Shown here: positions 1 through 6,670 of the stretch, in pieces
Numbering within the stretch: position 1 is the first letter of the stretch
How the letters are laid out: every line of letters begins with the position of its first letter
Position numbers and translations under genes: made by a program
The notes under the pieces: model-generated
What the model saw: only the letters and a program-made list of their open reading frames with translations
Database searches by the model: none
Told to the model about the DNA's origin: nothing
Assembly (NCBI GenBank): GCA_945900695.1
Contig: CAMDJU010000152.1
Span: 1-6,670 of the forward strand
Direction of reading: 5' to 3'
DNA: 6,670 nucleotides
Source: Bordetella parapertussis
GTDB taxonomy: Bacteria; Pseudomonadota; Gammaproteobacteria; Burkholderiales; Burkholderiaceae_C

Positions 1-1
1 C

Positions 2-823
2 CGCACCATTGCCCAGCCCTTGGCCGCCCAACTGGGCAAGACCGTGGTGATCGATAACCGCGGTGGTGCCGGTGGGGTGATTGGCGTGGGGGCAGCGGTC
101 AAGTCACCCGCCGATGGCAGCACTTTGTTGCTGACCACGTCCAGCTTGGTGATCACCGCCGGCATCACGCCCAATCTGCCGTACAACCCGCGCAAAGATG
201 TGGAGCCGCTTTATCTATTGGGCGAGGTGCAAACCATGCTGGTGGTGCGCCCCGGTCTGGGGGTCAACACCTTGAGCGAGCTGGTGGCCAAGGCCAAGGG
301 GCCCCATAAACTGAATTACGGCTCCACTGGGGTGGGCGGCACCATGCACATCGGTGCCGAGTTGTTTGCCAAAGCGGCCAATGTGTCCATGGTGCACATC
401 CCCTACCGCGGTGCAGCCCCGGCCTTGGTCGACCTGATGGGCGGCACGGTGGACCTGGTCAATGCCGATGTGCCGGTGCTGCGCCCCTACATCCGCGACG
501 GCCGCATCAAAGGCGTGGTGGTGTTTGATACCAAACGCTCGCCGCAACTGCCCGACATCCCCACCGCTGCCGAGGCCGGCATGCCCGCTTTGCAAATGAC
601 CAATTGGTACGGCGTTTTGGTGCCCGGGGGCACACCGCCCGAGACCAAAAAGAGGTTAGAGGCCGCTTTGCACCACGTTGTGCACCAAGCCGATGTGGCG
701 GCCAAGTTGTCCGACGCGGGTTTCAGCAACCCCAAAGACAGCACCGGTTTTGGGGCCCGCTTGCAAGCCGACTTTGAGCGCTGGTTGCCCTGGCTCAAAG
801 AGGCCCAAATCCGCGCGGATTGA
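2..823 (+). CDS. Bug/TctC-family TTT periplasmic solute-binding protein, 5' partial
   Basis: This is the C-terminal 273 residues of a periplasmic receptor of the tripartite tricarboxylate transporter family, which captures small organic acids for a TctA/TctB-type membrane permease. The reading frame is open to the window edge: codons from base 2 read RTIAQPLAAQLG, the usual continuation of the Bug N-terminal domain, so the in-frame TTG at 20 is internal and not the start. Family marks seen are NRGGAGGVIG, SPADGSTLL, YGSTGVGGTMH (the ligand-loop region), HIPYRGAAPALVDL, RSPQLPDIPTAAEAG, NWYGVLVPGGTPP and a C-terminal W-rich helix. The family is usually about 320 residues, so roughly 50 are missing, including the signal peptide and the first ligand loop. 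The substrate cannot be told from what is visible. It lies 14 bases before the NIPSNAP gene, probably in one operon. No TctA or TctB gene is in the window, as is common for 'orphan' Bug receptors. Confidence 0.93.
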   Translation, partial: RTIAQPLAAQLGKTVVIDNRGGAGGVIGVGAAVKSPADGSTLLLTTSSLVITAGITPNLPYNPRKDVEPLYLLGEVQTMLVVRPGLGVNTLSELVAKAKGPHKLNYGSTGVGGTMHIGAELFAKAANVSMVHIPYRGAAPALVDLMGGTVDLVNADVPVLRPYIRDGRIKGVVVFDTKRSPQLPDIPTAAEAGMPALQMTNWYGVLVPGGTPPETKKRLEAALHHVVHQADVAAKLSDAGFSNPKDSTGFGARLQADFERWLPWLKEAQIRAD

Positions 824-837
824 TCGGCGCGCCGGCC

Positions 838-1152
838 ATGATTTACGAGCACCGCACCTATACCGTGGCCCACGGCTTGATGGACGAATACCTGTTGCGC
901 TATGAAACCCATGCCTTGCCCTTGCAGCAAAAACACCTGGGTCGATTGGTGGGGTTTTTTGTCACTGACATTGGCCCGCTCAACCAAGTGATCCACATCT
1001 GGGCCTATGACAGCTTGGCCCAGCGCGAGCAGTGCCGTGCGGCCATGGAGGCCGACCCAGCGTGGGAAGCCTTCAAGCGCATCAACCAAGGCAGCTTTGT
1101 CCAGCAAGATGTGAAGATGCTGCGACCCACCCGGTTCAGCCCTTTGCCGTGA
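838..1152 (+). CDS. NIPSNAP family protein
   Basis: A 104-residue protein of the NIPSNAP family, which adopts a ferredoxin-like dimeric alpha/beta barrel fold; the biochemical role in bacteria is poorly defined. The start MIYEHRTYTV is the typical NIPSNAP opening. It is followed by a Tyr/His-rich first half, the segment GFFVTDIGPLNQVIHIWAYD (the conserved 'G.N.V.H.W.Y' core, about residues 41-60), then an R-A-A...DP.W..F helix and a C-terminal strand. I chose ATG 838 over an in-frame TTG at 820 because homologues begin at MIYE and the TTG would overlap the end of the upstream gene. No strong Shine-Dalgarno is seen, so translation may be coupled to the upstream Bug gene, whose stop lies only 14 bases away. 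The context suggests an accessory role in the same catabolic or transport operon. This is the last + strand gene before a convergent junction. Confidence 0.9.
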   Translation: MIYEHRTYTVAHGLMDEYLLRYETHALPLQQKHLGRLVGFFVTDIGPLNQVIHIWAYDSLAQREQCRAAMEADPAWEAFKRINQGSFVQQDVKMLRPTRFSPLP

Positions 1153-1283
1153 ACCCATTTGACGCAGCACGCAGACGATGGGTCCAAGCCGCATTGATAT
1201 ATTTTTAAACCAGCGAACCTCTTATGCGAATGACGACATTCCAATATTTCGTGTCGTCACCCAAAAATTGCAAGTTTCAATTC
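1153..1283. other. Convergent intergenic gap, AT-rich
   Basis: This gap separates the ends of the NIPSNAP gene (+) and fghA (-). It is clearly richer in A/T than the flanking genes (for example the stretch around 1191-1210). It contains a 6-bp inverted repeat, ACCCAT (1153-1158) with ATGGGT (1178-1183), directly after the NIPSNAP stop, and the 8-bp stem-loop listed separately. No gene is supported here: a small + strand frame at 1178-1390 runs into fghA antisense and resembles nothing known. Confidence 0.6.
1231..1259. terminator. Stem-loop between convergent genes, possible bidirectional terminator
   Basis: TGACGACA (1231-1238) and TGTCGTCA (1252-1259) form a perfect 8-bp inverted repeat with a 13-base A/T-rich loop. 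Its position between two converging genes fits a shared transcription end. Neither side has a clean T-tract right after the stem (CCCAAAAATT follows on the + strand), so intrinsic termination is only suggested by position. Confidence 0.4.
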
Positions 1284-2168
1284 TCAAAGCACTTGATTGG
1301 ATTTTGTTGATGCCGCTGATGGCGAGCTGGGGCCACTTGCCAAAGCGGCACAGTGGTGTGCAAAGTGATCTGCCAAAAAAGTGGCAATGAAGTAGTAGCT
1401 GTGGTCGTACCCGGGTTGCATGCGCAAGCTCAGGGGATGGCCGACAGCCGCGCATGCGGCCTGCAAAAGTTCTGGACGCAGTTGGTTGGCCAGAAATTCG
1501 TCCGCACCGCCTTGGTCCACCAGCAGGGGCAACTTCTCTGGACGGTCCATCTTGACAAGTTCGACGGCATCCCAGAGCTTCCAGCCTTCGGGGTCTGTGC
1601 CCAAGTAAGCACCCAAGGCCTTTTGGCCCCAGGGCACCTGCGATGGCGCCACGATGGGCGAAAACGCTGAGACGCTTTGGTAGCGCCCTGGGTGGCGCAG
1701 TGCCGTGACCAGCGCGCCATGGCCGCCCATGGAGTGGCCAAAGATGCTGCGCATGTGGCTGGCCGCAAAGTGCTGCTCGACGAGCGCGGGCAGCTCTTCG
1801 GCCACATAGTCTTGCATGCGGTAGTGCGCCGCCCAGGGGGCCTGGGTGGCGTTCACATAAAAACCTGCGCCCTGGCCCAGGTCATAGGCCGGGTCGTTGG
1901 CCACCGCATCGCCGCGAGGGCTGGTGTCCGGCACGACCACGATGACACCGTGGCGCGCTGCATGCGCCTGAGCGCCAGCCTTGGTGATGAAGTTCTGCTC
2001 GGAACAGGTCAGCCCCGATAGCCAGTAAAGCACCGGACATTTCTGGTCGCGCAATGCCGGCTCGGGCAAATAAACAGCCAGTTTCATCTCGCAACCGAGC
2101 GTTGGAGACGCGTGTTTCCACACTTCCTGGCGGCCGCCAAAGCTGGCGTATTGATCAACGCGTTGCAT
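1284..2168 (-). CDS. fghA: S-formylglutathione hydrolase
   Basis: This 294-residue cytoplasmic serine esterase of the esterase D type cleaves S-formylglutathione to formate and glutathione, the second step of glutathione-dependent formaldehyde removal. Visible marks are an N-terminal beta-rich region, YWLSGLTCSEQNF (48-60, oxyanion/substrate region), PDTSPRG (80-86), GAGFYVNAT (100-108), the nucleophile elbow GHSMGG with Ser146, Asp223 in DQGGADEF, and His256 in GYDHSYYFI. The catalytic triad is therefore complete. ATG 2168 is chosen because it gives the normal family start (MQRVDQYASFGG) and lies 14 bases after the frmA stop; the ribosome site is weak (GCGGGG). The family is usually about 275-285 residues. 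Here a Ser/Ala-rich tail of about 20 residues follows the last helix and runs into the A/T-rich convergent gap. It forms an operon with frmA. Confidence 0.97.
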   Translation of the reverse strand: MQRVDQYASFGGRQEVWKHASPTLGCEMKLAVYLPEPALRDQKCPVLYWLSGLTCSEQNFITKAGAQAHAARHGVIVVVPDTSPRGDAVANDPAYDLGQGAGFYVNATQAPWAAHYRMQDYVAEELPALVEQHFAASHMRSIFGHSMGGHGALVTALRHPGRYQSVSAFSPIVAPSQVPWGQKALGAYLGTDPEGWKLWDAVELVKMDRPEKLPLLVDQGGADEFLANQLRPELLQAACAAVGHPLSLRMQPGYDHSYYFIATFLADHFAHHCAALASGPSSPSAASTKSNQVL

Positions 2169-2182
2169 GATCGGCCCCGCTT

Positions 2183-3346
<1,164 letters not shown>

Positions 3347-3413
3347 TCAAAAAAGATCGCAAACTTGAATATCAGTGTAAGGCTAGGCGACACCCACCAT
3401 CCAATGGGTTAGA

Positions 3414-3444
3414 CAATTGAGCGACATTCTGGGGCGCTCAATTG
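3414..3444. repeat. Perfect 10-bp inverted repeat (stem-loop) in the frmA upstream gap
   Basis: CAATTGAGCG (3414-3423) and CGCTCAATTG (3435-3444) pair perfectly around an 11-base loop. It lies between the end of the secreted hydrolase and the frmA start. It could end the hydrolase transcript, but no T-run follows on either strand, so it is not a canonical intrinsic terminator. It could also be an operator for frmA or the remnant end of a small mobile element. A second 6-bp dyad, ATGGGT (3483-3488) with ACCCAT (3497-3502), surrounds the hydrolase stop codon. Confidence 0.6.
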
Positions 3445-3491
3445 CGGTGCGAATTTGACGTTGGCTTAGTTTTGCTGCGTGGATGGGTGCG

Positions 3492-4418
3492 CTAAAACCC
3501 ATTCTTATCCAACCACGCATTAACGACTGGGATCCAAAATCTACCGCCGTTTGATTGAAGCGAGTGCCCATTGTCACCAACGGCTGGGGCAGAAAAAAAT
3601 TCCACTGAAGCTTTTCCGCCAGCAGCACTGGCGGTGTCTGTGAATGCTTTGAACCAAACTTTAGGCGCTTCCTCACCCCAAAACATATCGTTGACAGAAT
3701 AAAGCCAAAGCCCAGGAACAACGGTTGTTTTGGCTGAAGTGCTGAACACTTCACTCAGTCTGTCTGGGCGACATGAATGGCCTGGTGATGCATCGGGATT
3801 GCCCCCTGTACCACCCGCAAAATTGATGCAACCCATCACCCCCGGCCAGTTTTGACCGCAGGCAGCAACCGTCGCCAGTCCTCCCACAGACTGGCCAACC
3901 AATAAGAGACGATCTTTGTCTGCCCAGTTTTGAGTGATCAACCAAGAATGGACGGCTTTAACCGCATGGCTTGCTGCGTTGGCAGTCTTACTGAAATCAG
4001 CCCTGCCCGAACAAGTGCTTCCATTCCATCGCGCCCCATGGTCTTCTGGGTCTTCTGACGTGTTGTCACCATAGCCTGGGCGTATGGCAGCAACCACGGC
4101 ATATCCTCGGGTATGCCAATAACGAACAACATCAAAATTCACAGGATTTTTCTGCGCTGCTCTTGAAGCGGTTGAACCAGATCGACCATGTGAAAAAATG
4201 ACCACAGGCCAGGATTCTTTGGTTTGACCGGCGTGACGCTGAAGCGGTTTGAACACGTGAACTGGGATTGCGATGTTGGCTGAAGAGTGAGGCGATGCAT
4301 TGACGATGACACTGACAATTTCAGGGCTCAATGCTCTTTGCTGGTCACCTTGCGAAATGGCAGTGGTAGTGACAAGGCCAGAAGCCATGAAAAGTAGAGG
4401 CAGTAATACTCTTTGCAT
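3492..4418 (-). CDS. Secreted alpha/beta hydrolase (dienelactone hydrolase / lipase-like)
   Basis: This 308-residue alpha/beta hydrolase is probably exported to the periplasm or outside. Residues 1-22 form a signal peptide: MQR, a hydrophobic stretch, then TTTAISQ. The catalytic fold is clear: strand WPVVIFSHG (70-78, oxyanion loop HGRSG), a GYAVVAAIRPGYGDN segment, the nucleophile elbow GQSVGG with Ser177, an acid at Asp244 (SVND) and His285 (NGHSL). Four cysteines (136, 187, 197, 216) lie in the mature part and could make two disulfides, fitting an exported enzyme. The substrate is unknown; an ester, lactone or oligopeptide is possible. The start ATG 4418 gives a good signal peptide but has a weak ribosome site; ATG 4388 would spoil the signal. 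GC is about 47-52% in spot counts, well below frmA, suggesting separate origin. It may be cotranscribed with the isomerase 80 bases upstream, or independent. Confidence 0.88.
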   Translation of the reverse strand: MQRVLLPLLFMASGLVTTTAISQGDQQRALSPEIVSVIVNASPHSSANIAIPVHVFKPLQRHAGQTKESWPVVIFSHGRSGSTASRAAQKNPVNFDVVRYWHTRGYAVVAAIRPGYGDNTSEDPEDHGARWNGSTCSGRADFSKTANAASHAVKAVHSWLITQNWADKDRLLLVGQSVGGLATVAACGQNWPGVMGCINFAGGTGGNPDASPGHSCRPDRLSEVFSTSAKTTVVPGLWLYSVNDMFWGEEAPKVWFKAFTDTASAAGGKASVEFFSAPAVGDNGHSLQSNGGRFWIPVVNAWLDKNGF

Positions 4419-4444
4419 TTGTCGGATGGAGTCATCACAAAAGC

Positions 4445-4464
4445 CACCGAAGGTTGTTGCGGTG
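4445..4464 (-). terminator. Weak terminator-like hairpin after the isomerase gene
   Basis: On the minus strand CACCG and CGGTG form a 5-bp stem around a 10-base loop, and GCTTTTG follows within a few bases. It sits 35 bases after the isomerase stop and before the hydrolase start. The stem is short and the T-run has only four bases, so this is a weak candidate. Confidence 0.25.
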
Positions 4465-4498
4465 TGCGGACTTTCTATCTGTTGTTGCTAAGAACCCG

Positions 4499-5197
4499 CT
4501 ACGCTGCAGACCTCGCCGCAGCGACCGTGCGCTGTGCCTTCCAAACTGCGGAGGCCACTGCCCCAAGGACGGGCTTCCCAAGCTCAGCACGAAGCGTATC
4601 CATGATCTCGAGTGTGGGCAATTGGGTGCAGGCCACAAAGAGGCCGTCGCAATTTGGGTCTTTACCCGCGGCTCGGGCAATTTCGAGCACCGGGCCACTT
4701 TGGGCGTTCAGATAGTCATGTACCGTCTTGAATTCCAGGCTTTTGAGCGATGACGTGCTAATTCCCTTGGCTGCAAGGTACCGGATCAGTCCCTGGTTCG
4801 TCGCATCAAGGTAGGGTGTGACTACGGCAGGACGCATCACGCCTTGGTCGATCATCCGTTCGGCCATCGAGGAGGAGGTCGTCACTGCCGGCACGCCCAA
4901 AGCGTCCTCGAGAGCAGACTGCATCGCCATATCGCCCGCTGGTCCAGTCAGAAAACCAGCTGTCGTGCAACCGAAAATAACGAGATCGACGGTGTGCTGG
5001 GCTCCGGCCTCGCGTGCAGCCTTGACCGCGTTGGCGCCATACTCGGGCAGATCGTCGACCACCAGCGGTCGGATCGGGCGAGGAACACCCACCCAGTGTA
5101 TGTCGGTCACCTCGGGCCAGAGGGCCCTGACTTCACGCTCCATTGTCGTGTTTGAGTCTGGCACAACAAGCATCACTCGCAATGGTTGTTTGTTCAT
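4499..5197 (-). CDS. Maleate cis-trans isomerase / Asp-Glu racemase family protein
   Basis: A 232-residue cytoplasmic enzyme of the Asp/Glu racemase superfamily, closest in its motifs to maleate cis-trans isomerase (maleate to fumarate through a covalent Cys adduct). The N-terminal PDSNTTME (13-20) matches the family's P-S-SNTTME motif, with Asp in place of the first Ser. The first active-site Cys is Cys77 in FGCTTAGFLTG and the second is Cys190 in VACTQLPT. Tyr129 (TPYLDATN) and Asn16 fit the substrate-carboxylate pocket known in maleate isomerases, and Asn164 before the VLEIAR helix may be another. Both cysteines being present argues against arylmalonate decarboxylase, which keeps only one. 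The start ATG 5197 has GGAG 5 bases upstream. It lies 51 bases after the Bug gene in the same direction, so the receptor and isomerase are probably one operon. The true substrate may be another cis-dicarboxylate or a substituted malonate or hydantoin-type acid. Confidence 0.85.
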   Translation of the reverse strand: MNKQPLRVMLVVPDSNTTMEREVRALWPEVTDIHWVGVPRPIRPLVVDDLPEYGANAVKAAREAGAQHTVDLVIFGCTTAGFLTGPAGDMAMQSALEDALGVPAVTTSSSMAERMIDQGVMRPAVVTPYLDATNQGLIRYLAAKGISTSSLKSLEFKTVHDYLNAQSGPVLEIARAAGKDPNCDGLFVACTQLPTLEIMDTLRAELGKPVLGAVASAVWKAQRTVAAARSAA

Positions 5198-5248
5198 CTG
5201 GGCTCCATTTGAAGAAAAGCAAAACGAGCTAACGCTTTGCCGTAACGA

Positions 5249-6217
5249 TCAGTTGCTCATCTTGGCGCCAGTCTCTCGGAGAACGGTACTCCATCGGGTC
5301 GTCTCCTCATCGAGAAAACGTCCGTAGGACAAAGGTGTCGTATCCAAGGCAGGTTCGGTACCCATTTCGATGAAGCGCTTGGTGACTTCTGGGAGCGAAA
5401 GAATTTTGACTATCTCGGAAGACAACTGTTGAAGTATTGCAGGGGGCGTCTTGGCAGGAGCCAGCACCCCGTACCACGTCACCGCGCTGTAATCAGAAAG
5501 CCCTGCCTCACTCAGAGTCGGGATTTCAGGGGCGATGGGTGAGCGCTTCTCACTGCTGATCGCAATCGCTCGCAACAGACCCGATCGGACATGCGGCATT
5601 CCTGAAACAACAGAATCCATCATTAACTTTGTTTCCCCGGCCACGAGACCCACTAAGGCAGGAGCTGATCCACGATATGGAACATGAACCAGGTTGAGCC
5701 CGGCCATCTTGCGAAAGGACTCCATCATCAGGTGGGTTGATAAACCTGCGCCCGAACTGGCGTAAGGCACGCCTTGAGGTTGGGCCTTGATCGCTGCGAT
5801 GAGTTCTGGCAGCGTCTTGGCCCCCAGCGATGGGTGAGCCAGAAGCAACGCGGGAGCCACGCTGATCAACGCGATTGGTGCAAAGTCGTTTTTGGCGTGG
5901 TACCCGGCATTGACATAAAAGTTAGGGTTGATGACAAAAGCAGCACCCGTCATCAACAGTGTGTAACCGTCAGCCGGGGCCTGTGCAACCGCCACCGTGC
6001 CAATGTTGCCGCCCGCCCCGGTCCTGTTTTCTACGACAAAGGTCTGCCCTAAACGTTCGGACAGGTGACGAGCGATGATTCGGGCCTGAATGTCGGTAGG
6101 GCCCCCCGCTGCGTAAGGCACGATCAGCCTGACCGAACGGTCAGGATAAGCGGCCTTGGCCATCGAGGCCATTAGACATACCAGCGCAAGTGCTAGGTAT
6201 TGAGCAAATCTCATCAT
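5249..6217 (-). CDS. Bug/TctC-family TTT periplasmic solute-binding protein
   Basis: A complete 322-residue periplasmic receptor of the tripartite tricarboxylate transporter family. Residues 1-22 are a Sec signal peptide ending AKA before AYPDR, with no lipobox. The mature protein opens with YPDRSVRLIVPYAAGGPTD (24-42), where the P-T-D loop with Asp42 is the first ligand-binding loop. It continues with VVENRTGAGGNIG (61-73), APADGYTLL (80-88), YASSGAGLSTH (152-162, second ligand loop), HVPYRGSAPAL (178-188), KRSPIAPEIPTLSEAG and a WYGVLAPAKTPP segment. Length is normal. Two adjacent ATG codons are possible starts (6217 or 6214); AGAGGAGG lies 8 bases before the first. It is the first gene after a strong promoter and is followed by the isomerase gene, whose substrate it may bind. 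No permease subunits are in the window. Confidence 0.95.
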   Translation of the reverse strand: MMRFAQYLALALVCLMASMAKAAYPDRSVRLIVPYAAGGPTDIQARIIARHLSERLGQTFVVENRTGAGGNIGTVAVAQAPADGYTLLMTGAAFVINPNFYVNAGYHAKNDFAPIALISVAPALLLAHPSLGAKTLPELIAAIKAQPQGVPYASSGAGLSTHLMMESFRKMAGLNLVHVPYRGSAPALVGLVAGETKLMMDSVVSGMPHVRSGLLRAIAISSEKRSPIAPEIPTLSEAGLSDYSAVTWYGVLAPAKTPPAILQQLSSEIVKILSLPEVTKRFIEMGTEPALDTTPLSYGRFLDEETTRWSTVLRETGAKMSN

Positions 6218-6397
6218 GAAACGGGCCTCCTCTGAAGTTGTGTGGGTCTTGTACAGATCGGGAGTAGTTTTATACCCACGTTCTCAATGAATGTCTGATT
6301 TGCTTTCATTGAATTTCCAGTATAGGGGTAGATCGATCAGTGTCAAGTTGCAGCTCAGTCAAGACTGATCTTGGTTCTACTTGTAAGGTTTTGACGC
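6218..6397 (-). promoter_or_regulatory. Upstream regulatory region of the Bug-isomerase operon
   Basis: This 180-base gap holds a near-consensus promoter and several dyads. TCAATGAA (6284-6291) and TTCATTGA (6305-6312) form a perfect 8-bp inverted repeat with a 13-base spacer at and just after the expected transcription start, a place typical for a repressor operator. TCAGTC-AA-GACTGA (6355-6368) lies just upstream of the -35 box, overlapping CAAGA/TCTTG (6360-6373). GATCAGT (6335-6341) is mirrored by ACTGATC (6364-6370). In the leader, GTGGGT/ACCCAC (6242-6247, 6274-6279) could form a long-looped hairpin. No clear terminator for the flavin reductase gene is seen. Confidence 0.55.
6319..6346 (-). 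promoter_or_regulatory. Sigma70-type promoter, TTGACA-N16-TATACT
   Basis: Read on the minus strand, a perfect -35 box TTGACA (6341-6346) is followed by a 16-base spacer and a -10 box TATACT (6319-6324, five of six consensus bases). Transcription should start near 6312, giving a leader of about 95 bases before the Bug start at 6217. The palindrome GATCGATC (6331-6338) lies in the spacer. Confidence 0.7.
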
Positions 6398-6670
6398 CTA
6401 AGACTTAACAAGTCCATCCGCTGCGGGCATGTGAATCATCTCACCCAGTCGCGCGTACCAAGGGCCGCCGATGCGGCATATTGGCTGCAAGAGTGCCTGA
6501 TCGATACGACCATCGTCATAAAGATCATCCCTGACATAAAAATGCTTTACCTCGCCAATGAAGACGACGTGTGGCTCACGACCTATCGGAAAAAACATGA
6601 TCAACTTGCACTCGAAACAGATGGGCGCAGCCGCGATTCGAGGCGGCTTGACGCACACTGACGGCGCTGT
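6398..6670 (-). CDS. Flavin reductase-like domain protein, 5' partial
   Basis: These are the C-terminal 90 residues of a protein that resembles the FMN-binding flavin reductase family (DIM6/NTAB type), whose members pass reduced flavin to a partner monooxygenase or act directly on substrates. Visible family features are the sheet segment PPRIAAAPICFECKL, the strand HVVFIGEVKHFYVRDDLYDDGRID (the conserved G-E-V...H...V-DD..L..G.ID pattern), and the end RIGGPWYARLGEMIHMPAA (the G-G-xYAR-L segment). The frame stays open to the window edge, so the GTG at 6658 is not a convincing start. About half of the usual roughly 200 residues is missing, with the FMN-phosphate region outside. It runs in the same direction as the Bug-isomerase pair but is separated by 180 bases with its own promoter. 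A 60-base spot count gives about 45% GC. Confidence 0.85.
   Translation of the reverse strand, partial: TAPSVCVKPPRIAAAPICFECKLIMFFPIGREPHVVFIGEVKHFYVRDDLYDDGRIDQALLQPICRIGGPWYARLGEMIHMPAADGLVKS

Noticed and set aside
20..22. TTG as start of the first Bug gene
   Set aside because: The frame is open upstream with typical Bug residues (RTIAQP), so the gene begins before the window.
487..1194. 235-codon open frame on the minus strand across the Bug and NIPSNAP genes
   Set aside because: It spans two well-supported + strand genes and their gap, with no recognisable domain; it is a mirror frame.
4499..5197. Arylmalonate decarboxylase
   Set aside because: Both active-site cysteine positions (Cys77 and Cys190) are present, whereas the decarboxylase has only the second; isomerase or racemase chemistry fits better.
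4818..5327. 169-codon open frame on the + strand over the isomerase and the Bug 3' end
   Set aside because: It crosses two real minus-strand genes and an intergenic gap, and its composition (Ser/Thr/Arg-rich) is that of an antisense frame.
6431..6661. 76-codon + strand frame opposite the flavin reductase
   Set aside because: The minus frame carries the conserved flavin reductase pattern through the window edge; the + frame has no recognisable features.

Overview
The window looks like a piece of a betaproteobacterial chromosome, most likely Burkholderiales and perhaps Comamonadaceae. This rests on two periplasmic solute-binding proteins of the Bug/TctC type (tripartite tricarboxylate transporter, TTT), which are greatly expanded in that order, and on a moderate-to-high GC content with TTG-rich Leu usage. 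No rRNA, tRNA, transposase or CRISPR array was seen. The genus is an inference.

Layout: on the + strand, a Bug protein cut off at its 5' end (2-823) is followed 14 bases later by a NIPSNAP-family gene (838-1152). These face a long run of minus-strand genes. The convergent gap (1153-1283) holds a perfect 8-bp stem-loop. Reading leftward from the right edge, the minus-strand genes are: a flavin reductase domain protein cut off at its 5' end (6398-6670), a complete Bug protein (5249-6217), a maleate cis-trans isomerase/Asp-Glu racemase family enzyme (4499-5197), a secreted alpha/beta hydrolase (3492-4418), the glutathione-dependent formaldehyde dehydrogenase frmA (2183-3292) and S-formylglutathione hydrolase fghA (1284-2168).

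The genes form three functional groups. (1) frmA-fghA is the glutathione pathway for formaldehyde removal: S-hydroxymethylglutathione is oxidised to S-formylglutathione, which is hydrolysed to formate and glutathione. (2) The right-hand genes suggest uptake and breakdown of an organic acid or (hetero)aromatic compound: a periplasmic binding protein, a cis-trans isomerase with two active-site cysteines, and a flavin reductase that may feed a monooxygenase outside the window. A strong sigma70-type promoter (TTGACA-N16-TATACT) surrounded by inverted repeats lies just upstream of the Bug-isomerase pair. (3) The left Bug-NIPSNAP pair is probably the end of another catabolic or transport operon.

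Base composition changes across the window. The left part up to frmA is about 60-67% GC in hand-counted 60-base lines. The secreted hydrolase and parts of the right-hand module fall to about 43-52%. The change sits near a perfect 10-bp inverted repeat at 3414-3444, which may mark an old insertion junction. I found no clearly new defence or mobile system; the most interesting points are the uncharacterised catabolic module and its promoter/operator region.
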